A stretch of 37,353 nt of DNA from Chitinophagaceae bacterium UBA3961. GTDB taxonomy: Bacteria > Bacteroidota > Bacteroidia > Chitinophagales > Chitinophagaceae. The stretch lies in NCBI GenBank assembly GCA_002385265.1, contig DGDD01000120.1, positions 1 through 37,353 of the forward strand, read 5' to 3'. Below, one piece after another: positions 32,710-37,353 of this stretch (the stretch's first letter is position 1; each line of letters begins with the position of its first letter). The notes beneath the pieces were generated by a model. That model made no database searches. It saw only the letters and a list, made by a program, of their open reading frames with translations, and was not told the DNA's origin. The translations under genes and the position numbers were made by a program.

Positions 32710-35049
32710 TTATTTGGCGATGGTTAGTTTAGAAACTTGTTCTTGATCTACTTTCACCACGTACACACCTGTGTTGATGGTTGGCAAAGAGATGGTAACA
32801 TTGTTCATGCCTTCTACAGCTGCTACACGCTGACGGTAAACAATTCTACCCAACATATCGGTGATATTGATTTCTTTCTGAGCAGTTGCTTGAGAAACAA
32901 ATCGAACGGTTACGGTATTGCGGGCAGGGTTTGGATAAACGCCTGGTTTAGTAGTAGCGTCTGATTTCAAGATACCGGCATTTTCATCAATTCCAAACAA
33001 GTTCGTTGCACTTGTTTGCACTTTCAAGGTATAACAAGAAGCACTATTGGCGCCACTGAAGCCATACACTTGAAGATAATAAGTAGCACCTGCAGTTGCA
33101 GTATTACGAGTGATGGTTTCTGAAGTAGTACCAGAGTTTTGTGAGATTGCCAATTGTGAACCTGAACTATTGTAAAGACGTAGGTCGTAATCAGCAGCCA
33201 AGCCACTCAAAGTAACTTTGAATTTAGGCTGTGCGGTTACGGTTGTAAAACGGAACCAGTCTTTATCGGTTGAGCTTCCAATTTTAGCATTGATGTCAGT
33301 ATTCAGTGCAATTACTTTGGCAGCCGTTCTAGTTTCGTTTGCCTCATACGTATCAGTACAAGTTGGAGGCACTACTACTGCGGTTACACCTACGGCATCG
33401 AAAGCGTTGGCAGTTTGAACTGCTTCTACACTTCCTACACCATATAAGTCTTCAGCAGATTTAATACCATAAGTTCTCGCAGCGGCATAGTTTGAATTAG
33501 CAGTTAAATATACAGTGTTGGTTCTATAAGCTATTGCGGCAGCTTTGTCGATACCAATACCGGTAACGTTGTAAGCGAAACCTTTATCGTTGGTACCTGA
33601 TCCACCGGTAGTAAGTAAGTAGAACCAAAAGTTCAACACGCCACTGTTCGTATGCACACCACCATTGTCGGCAGTTCCGGTAGCCCAATTGGTACCTTGA
33701 TACGTATCGGGGTCACCATACAAATTCGGGTTTGACATGCTTCTAAAAATTCCTCCGATTTCATCGCCTAAAGTCCAGTTTCCTGTTCCTTTGCCAAACC
33801 ATTCAATAGAAGTACCCAAGATATCACTGAATGCTTCATTTAAAGCTCCAGACTCATTCGAGTAAACCAGATTTGAAGTGCGGCTTGTTAATCCGTGGGT
33901 AATTTCATGACCGGCAATGTCAAGTGTTGTTAAAGGAGAGTAAGTGGTTGTGCCGGAAGTTCCGCCATCACCATAGCTCATTCTAGTGCCATCCCAAAAC
34001 GCATTGATATTATTGGCATAACCAAAAGCAACCAAGTTCACGTGAACATAGCTTCTTAATTGGTAGCCTGCATTGTCGATACTATTACGACCGAACTTAG
34101 TCAGGTAAAAATCATATGTTTTTTCTGCTCCCCAATGTGCGTCAGTAGCGTATTGGTCTTTGTTAGCATTAACGTTGTTCCAGCTATTATCTGCATCTGT
34201 AAAATCAACAGCAGCATTGTAGTTGGTGCCCGCTACACGCATGTCAAGCGTTTGCACGCCGAGACCTCTGCCTGTTTCTCTTAAACGATATGTTGTTCCG
34301 GTATTATCGGTTGTAATTGCTTGAACGCCGGAATAAGCAGTTGTAGCAGAACCGGCCGCGTCAACGGTATTGATCAAATCATTTTCACCAATAATAGTTC
34401 CCGCATTTGCGTCAACATAAACAACTTTGCGACCAAGAGGAAACTGAGAATAAATATCAAACTTGTACGTCAATTGTAGATTGGAAGGATTCACTTCACC
34501 AACACCTGAATAATACACCAATTGTCCTTTGGGGAAATAGGTTGCACCTCTGTTGTTCATTTCATCTTTCAGCGCTAATTCTTCATCGGGAATCTGCCAT
34601 TTGTAAGTAGAAGCTCCGATATAAGACATGGCCATTTTTAGCGCCGTAGGCTCATCAATAGAAGCAGCAGTTTTTAAAGAAGAAGCAATTTCTTCTTTTA
34701 CCCAAACACCGTTTTGGCTCATTATTTTTCCTGCTTTAGTGTGAACGATGTAAGCAGTGTTTTCAACAACGTAACCATTTAAAACTTGGTTGTAGCGGAA
34801 GTGCTCCATACCAATTCTGTCGGTTTCGCGCGCAGCCAATTTCGAAGCAACGGAACTGCGAGCTACTCCGTTTTCAGCGGTTAATAGCACTTGGCCGGCG
34901 CTGAATTTTGGTGCGTCGGCGGCTGAGAACTCAATAAATTCGGGATAAAGGCCTTCACGGGCAGCAATAGATTTTGTGGGTTTTTGTGCCATGGCAACCC
35001 CACTGGCCAATAATGCAATAAGACTAAGAGAGAGTCTAATTCGATTCAT
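32710..35049 (-). CDS. Secreted M4 (thermolysin-like) metalloprotease with T9SS sorting domain
   Basis: The 779-residue preproprotein has a signal peptide (1-21, ending in AMAQ), a fungalysin/thermolysin-type propeptide with PepSY-like part (about 30-225), and an M4 catalytic domain (about 235-555) with HEITH (381-385), third zinc ligand E405 in GALNEAFSD and H466 in GVHTNSG. A bacterial prepeptidase C-terminal (PPC) beta domain (about 563-685, CTDTYEANET...DKDWFRF) follows. The last 80 residues (GVYPNPARNTVTVRF...GVYVVKVD) are a type A T9SS sorting domain, so the protein should leave through the type IX system and be anchored or released at the surface. It probably degrades external protein for nutrition. 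The gene is divergent from ruvB and ends in a strong terminator. Confidence 0.95.
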   Translation of the reverse strand: MNRIRLSLSLIALLASGVAMAQKPTKSIAAREGLYPEFIEFSAADAPKFSAGQVLLTAENGVARSSVASKLAARETDRIGMEHFRYNQVLNGYVVENTAYIVHTKAGKIMSQNGVWVKEEIASSLKTAASIDEPTALKMAMSYIGASTYKWQIPDEELALKDEMNNRGATYFPKGQLVYYSGVGEVNPSNLQLTYKFDIYSQFPLGRKVVYVDANAGTIIGENDLINTVDAAGSATTAYSGVQAITTDNTGTTYRLRETGRGLGVQTLDMRVAGTNYNAAVDFTDADNSWNNVNANKDQYATDAHWGAEKTYDFYLTKFGRNSIDNAGYQLRSYVHVNLVAFGYANNINAFWDGTRMSYGDGGTSGTTTYSPLTTLDIAGHEITHGLTSRTSNLVYSNESGALNEAFSDILGTSIEWFGKGTGNWTLGDEIGGIFRSMSNPNLYGDPDTYQGTNWATGTADNGGVHTNSGVLNFWFYLLTTGGSGTNDKGFAYNVTGIGIDKAAAIAYRTNTVYLTANSNYAAARTYGIKSAEDLYGVGSVEAVQTANAFDAVGVTAVVVPPTCTDTYEANETRTAAKVIALNTDINAKIGSSTDKDWFRFTTVTAQPKFKVTLSGLAADYDLRLYNSSGSQLAISQNSGTTSETITRNTATAGATYYLQVYGFSGANSASCYTLKVQTSATNLFGIDENAGILKSDATTKPGVYPNPARNTVTVRFVSQATAQKEINITDMLGRIVYRQRVAAVEGMNNVTISLPTINTGVYVVKVDQEQVSKLTIAK

Positions 35050-35191
35050 AAGGAAGTTTTTGGTTGAGGTTCAATTTAACATTTTATTAAATATTAAAAA
35101 AATTTAAATGAAAACCAGTAGATTCATGGAATATGGGTAGAATTCTATTTATTAATTAGAACAATTTCAAAAAAGCTGCCTGTAGAAACCA

Positions 35192-35199
35192 TAATTTTG
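35192..35199 (+). promoter_or_regulatory. -7 element TAATTTTG of ruvB, probably leaderless
   Basis: TAATTTTG fits TAnnTTTG and is followed by GAGA-type 4 nt (AGAC) before ATG 35204. TTTC at 35165-35168 is only a weak -33 candidate. Confidence 0.5.
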
Positions 35200-35203
35200 A
35201 GAC

Positions 35204-36235
35204 ATGGCTAACCCTAATTTAAACAGTGATAAAGGAGGACTTTCGGCAGCGGAGCGGGAGTTTGAAAATAATATACGGCCGGCAGCCATCAAGGAATTTG
35301 CCGGTCAGCCACAGTTGATCGAGAACCTTACCATTTTTATAAAAGCGGCAAAAATTCGAGGCGAAGCATTGGATCATGTATTGTTTCATGGACCGCCCGG
35401 ATTAGGAAAAACAACTTTGTCGAGAATTGTTGCGAATGAATTAGGGGTAAATATTAAAGAAACTTCCGGACCGGTTATAGAAAAGCCCGGCGACTTAGCA
35501 GGTCTTCTCACCAGTTTAGAACCCAATGATGTATTGTTTATAGATGAAATCCATCGCTTGAGTACGGTTGTGGAGGAATACTTGTATGCTGCAATGGAGG
35601 ACTACCGAATCGATATCATGATCGATAGTGGACCCAATGCCAGAAGCATCCAATTGAATTTGAATCCATTTACATTAATTGGCGCTACTACACGCAGTGG
35701 TTTATTGACGGCACCGCTTTTGTCGCGTTTCGCTATTAAATCAAGATTGGAATACTATCAAGGTGATACTTTGCAGAAAATTGTATTGAGAGCAGCGGGT
35801 ATTTTGAACACCCAAATAAGCACCGATGCCGCCGGTGAAATTGCCCGTAGAAGTAGGGGTACCCCTCGTATTGCAAATGGATTGTTGAGAAGGGTCAGAG
35901 ATTTTGCACAAGTACTGAACGATGGAGCTATCGATTTAGGAATAACACAACACGCACTTCGCGCGCTTAATGTAGATGAGCATGGACTAGACGATATGGA
36001 CAACCGAATTTTGAATGCCATCATTGATAAGTTCAAAGGAGGTCCGGTAGGGATTACCACCATTGCCACAGCGGTAGGGGAAGAACCGGGAACTTTAGAA
36101 GAAGTATACGAACCTTTTTTGATTCAAGAAGGATTCATCAAACGAACCCCTAGAGGAAGAGAGGCAACTTACAAAGCATATGAGCATTTGGGGAAGAAAC
36201 CGGGAACACCGGGGAGTTTGACGCTGGAGCTTTAA
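35204..36235 (+). CDS. ruvB: Holliday junction branch migration ATPase RuvB
   Basis: RuvB hexamers drive branch migration with RuvA at recombination junctions. The 343-residue protein starts with the family's REFENNIRP segment, and has Walker A GPPGLGKT (63-70), Walker [10 protein letters not shown] (111-119), sensor 1 IGATTRSG and arginine finger R175 in APLLSRF. A C-terminal winged-helix (about 265-335, ending in [16 protein letters not shown]) binds DNA. The length is normal. No ruvA or ruvC is adjacent, as is usual in Bacteroidota. The stop codon is immediately followed by an AT-rich inverted repeat element shared with the ABC gene end. Confidence 0.97.
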   Translation: MANPNLNSDKGGLSAAEREFENNIRPAAIKEFAGQPQLIENLTIFIKAAKIRGEALDHVLFHGPPGLGKTTLSRIVANELGVNIKETSGPVIEKPGDLAGLLTSLEPNDVLFIDEIHRLSTVVEEYLYAAMEDYRIDIMIDSGPNARSIQLNLNPFTLIGATTRSGLLTAPLLSRFAIKSRLEYYQGDTLQKIVLRAAGILNTQISTDAAGEIARRSRGTPRIANGLLRRVRDFAQVLNDGAIDLGITQHALRALNVDEHGLDDMDNRILNAIIDKFKGGPVGITTIATAVGEEPGTLEEVYEPFLIQEGFIKRTPRGREATYKAYEHLGKKPGTPGSLTLEL

Positions 36236-36440
36236 TTATTAATTAAGAATTAATAATTAATAATTAATAATGAGGCCTTCGGCCTTATTGAGAAATGCAA
36301 TCCTTTTTTCCCAGTTTGTTATAGTGATTGGGAGTTTATACTCAGCATGGATACTACATGCACTGGCACCTAGAATGCAACTAAAATTCATCTAATCAAC
36401 GTGCCCAATTATTAATTCTTAATTATTACCTATTAATTAA
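36236..36440. repeat. AT-rich element with 19-bp inverted ends (MITE-like)
   Basis: TAATTAAGAATTAATAATT at 36240-36258 has an exact inverted copy at 36407-36425, giving a 186-bp unit with no ORF. Its left part continues as further AATTAATAAT units and TGAGGCC, then a small hairpin AGGCC-TTC-GGCCT (36273-36285). The left arm resembles the repeat after the ABC gene (19382-19411). No transposase or clear target duplication was seen, so a MITE is a possibility, not a demonstration. No gene lies here. Confidence 0.55.
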
Positions 36441-36441
36441 A

Positions 36442-36474
36442 AAGAGGCGCAATTGATGTACAACCGCGCCTCTT
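36442..36474 (-). terminator. Rho-independent terminator of the response regulator gene
   Basis: On the minus strand AAGAGGCGC pairs perfectly with GCGCCTCTT (9 bp, 15-nt loop) and is followed by TTTAATT, making a CTTTTT tract. It starts about 28 nt after the response-regulator stop codon. Confidence 0.85.
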
Positions 36475-36502
36475 CAATAAAAAACAGAGAACAAGTATTT
36501 TC

Positions 36503-37207
36503 TTATGCATTCACCGGAGCTACCAAGCGGAAGCCATTACCGTGAATGTTTACGATTTCAATTGAACTATCTTCTTTCAAATACTTACGAAGTTTGGCAA
36601 TGTAAACGTCCATGCTTCGTCCGTTGAAATAAGTATCACTACCCCAGATTTTTTTGAGGGCTTGCTCGCGAGGAAGCAAGTCGTTGAGGTGTTCCGCCAA
36701 CATTTTCAATAACTCGTTCTCTTTAGGAGAAAGGGTTTGTGTTTTACCGGCGTGAATCAACTCTCTCAATTTAGGGTTGAAGTGGTAAGAGCCTAAATCG
36801 AATTCTTTGTTTTCGGCTTCTTTGGTTACTTCTTCGTTGCGTTTTAAAATTGCTTTGATCTTGAGCAACAATACTTCGCTATCGAAAGGCTTGGTGATAT
36901 AATCATCCGCTCCCAATTTATATCCCTGAATAATGTCTTCTTTCATGGTTTTCGCACTCAAGAAGAATAAGGGGATATCAGGATCTACATCGCGAATTTC
37001 TTCAGCGAGTGTAAAGCCATCCATATGAGGCATCATAATATCGAGCAAACACAATTCGAATTTTTCACGTTGGAAAGCAGCCAAGCCTAAACGGCCATCG
37101 CGCTCCAGAGTAACATCAAAATCATTGAGCTCCAAGTAATTTTTCAATACCATTCCCAGGTTAGGGTCATCTTCGCAAAGAAGAATTTTATGTTTCTTTC
37201 CGTCCAT
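36503..37207 (-). CDS. rprY: OmpR-family response regulator, RprY-like
   Basis: The 234-residue regulator has a receiver domain (about 6-122) with ILLCEDDPNLG (acidic pair 13-14), phosphoacceptor D56 in CLLDIMMP, the switch Ser/Thr in FFLSAKT and K106 in YITKPFD, and an OmpR/PhoB winged-helix (about 135-232) with LSPKENELL, SMDVYIAKLRKYL and GNGFRL. The start ILLCEDDxNLGM and the long helix link resemble RprY, the Bacteroidota regulator paired with kinase RprX; the exact orthology is not proven. I chose ATG 37207 (MDGKKHKILL) over the open frame up to 37261 because the upstream residues do not resemble a receiver. The partner kinase is not in view. A terminator follows at 36442-36474. Confidence 0.88.
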   Translation of the reverse strand: MDGKKHKILLCEDDPNLGMVLKNYLELNDFDVTLERDGRLGLAAFQREKFELCLLDIMMPHMDGFTLAEEIRDVDPDIPLFFLSAKTMKEDIIQGYKLGADDYITKPFDSEVLLLKIKAILKRNEEVTKEAENKEFDLGSYHFNPKLRELIHAGKTQTLSPKENELLKMLAEHLNDLLPREQALKKIWGSDTYFNGRSMDVYIAKLRKYLKEDSSIEIVNIHGNGFRLVAPVNA

Positions 37208-37300
37208 ACTTAAGGGGTTTAAAGTTCTACCGTAAATAAAAGTAAATCCTTTGCCAAACACTACAAGTTACGAATAATATTTTGTTAAAGTGCCCGTGGG

Positions 37301-37353
37301 ATGTCTATTTTAGGCGATTTAGTGGGGTTATTGTTAAGGATATCAGAAAGAAA
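37301..37353 (+). CDS. Possible start of a gene running off the window
   Basis: ATG 37301 opens a frame reading MSILGDLVGLLLRISERK to the window edge, divergent from the response regulator. It looks like a plausible hydrophobic/basic N-terminus, but 17 codons are too few to assign. On the opposite strand a frame enters from the edge and stops at 37285 (ending in KIDIPRAL), which could instead be the end of an upstream gene. I cannot choose with confidence. Confidence 0.3.
   Translation, partial: MSILGDLVGLLLRISER

Noticed and set aside
36236..36440. Possible CRISPR-like array because of repeated AATTAATAAT units
   Set aside because: The units are short, AT-only and directly adjacent without spacers of regular length; no cas gene is in the window.

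Overview
The window looks like a chromosomal segment of a Bacteroidota bacterium, most likely Chitinophagales/Chitinophagaceae. This rests on four things: a fused LpxC-FabZ lipid A gene, a PorX-type regulator (receiver plus PglZ) of the type IX secretion system (T9SS), an M4 metalloprotease ending in a T9SS sorting domain, and upstream motifs of the form TAnnTTTG, the -7 element of Bacteroidota promoters. I saw no rRNA, tRNA, CRISPR array or intact insertion sequence.

Layout. Positions 171-10598 (all minus strand) hold a tight five-gene locus built around two large YD-repeat/RHS proteins. The order of transcription is: a 1308-residue YD-type shell protein with a Cys-rich tail; a small exported helical protein; an exported coiled-coil protein with a probable outer-membrane beta-barrel; a DUF6443-type RHS protein; and a lipoprotein. 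The RHS gene is cut by one in-frame TAG between its RHS core and a C-terminal HELTH metallopeptidase-like domain. This locus is the most unusual part of the window. Positions 11116-12672 are porX, divergent from an HD phosphohydrolase (12876-14093). Positions 14140-19382 carry the lipid A cluster lpxD, lpxC-fabZ, lpxA and an ABC ATPase, interrupted by a stand-alone NYN-domain gene in AT-rich DNA. Positions 19383-19936 are a gene-free stretch of decayed intergenic repeats.

Positions 19937-24587 are a TetR-controlled tripartite efflux operon (tetR, tolC-like, emrA-like, emrB-like). Its promoter matches the TTTG-N19-TAnnTTTG consensus exactly and overlaps two tandem palindromic operators. Next come ald and tsaE (minus), a copper-type P1B ATPase and a RecQ helicase (plus), a HerA/DUF853 ATPase and a GroES-like protein (minus), the secreted M4 protease (minus), ruvB (plus) and an OmpR-family response regulator (minus).

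Links between genes. PorX and the M4 protease belong to the same secretion pathway, regulator and cargo respectively. LpxD, LpxC-FabZ and LpxA make early lipid A intermediates. The efflux genes form one self-regulated unit. Four genes (lpxC-fabZ, tetR, tsaE, ruvB) have TAnnTTTG exactly 4 nt before the ATG, which suggests leaderless mRNAs. All functional calls come from reading motifs by eye; no database search was run.
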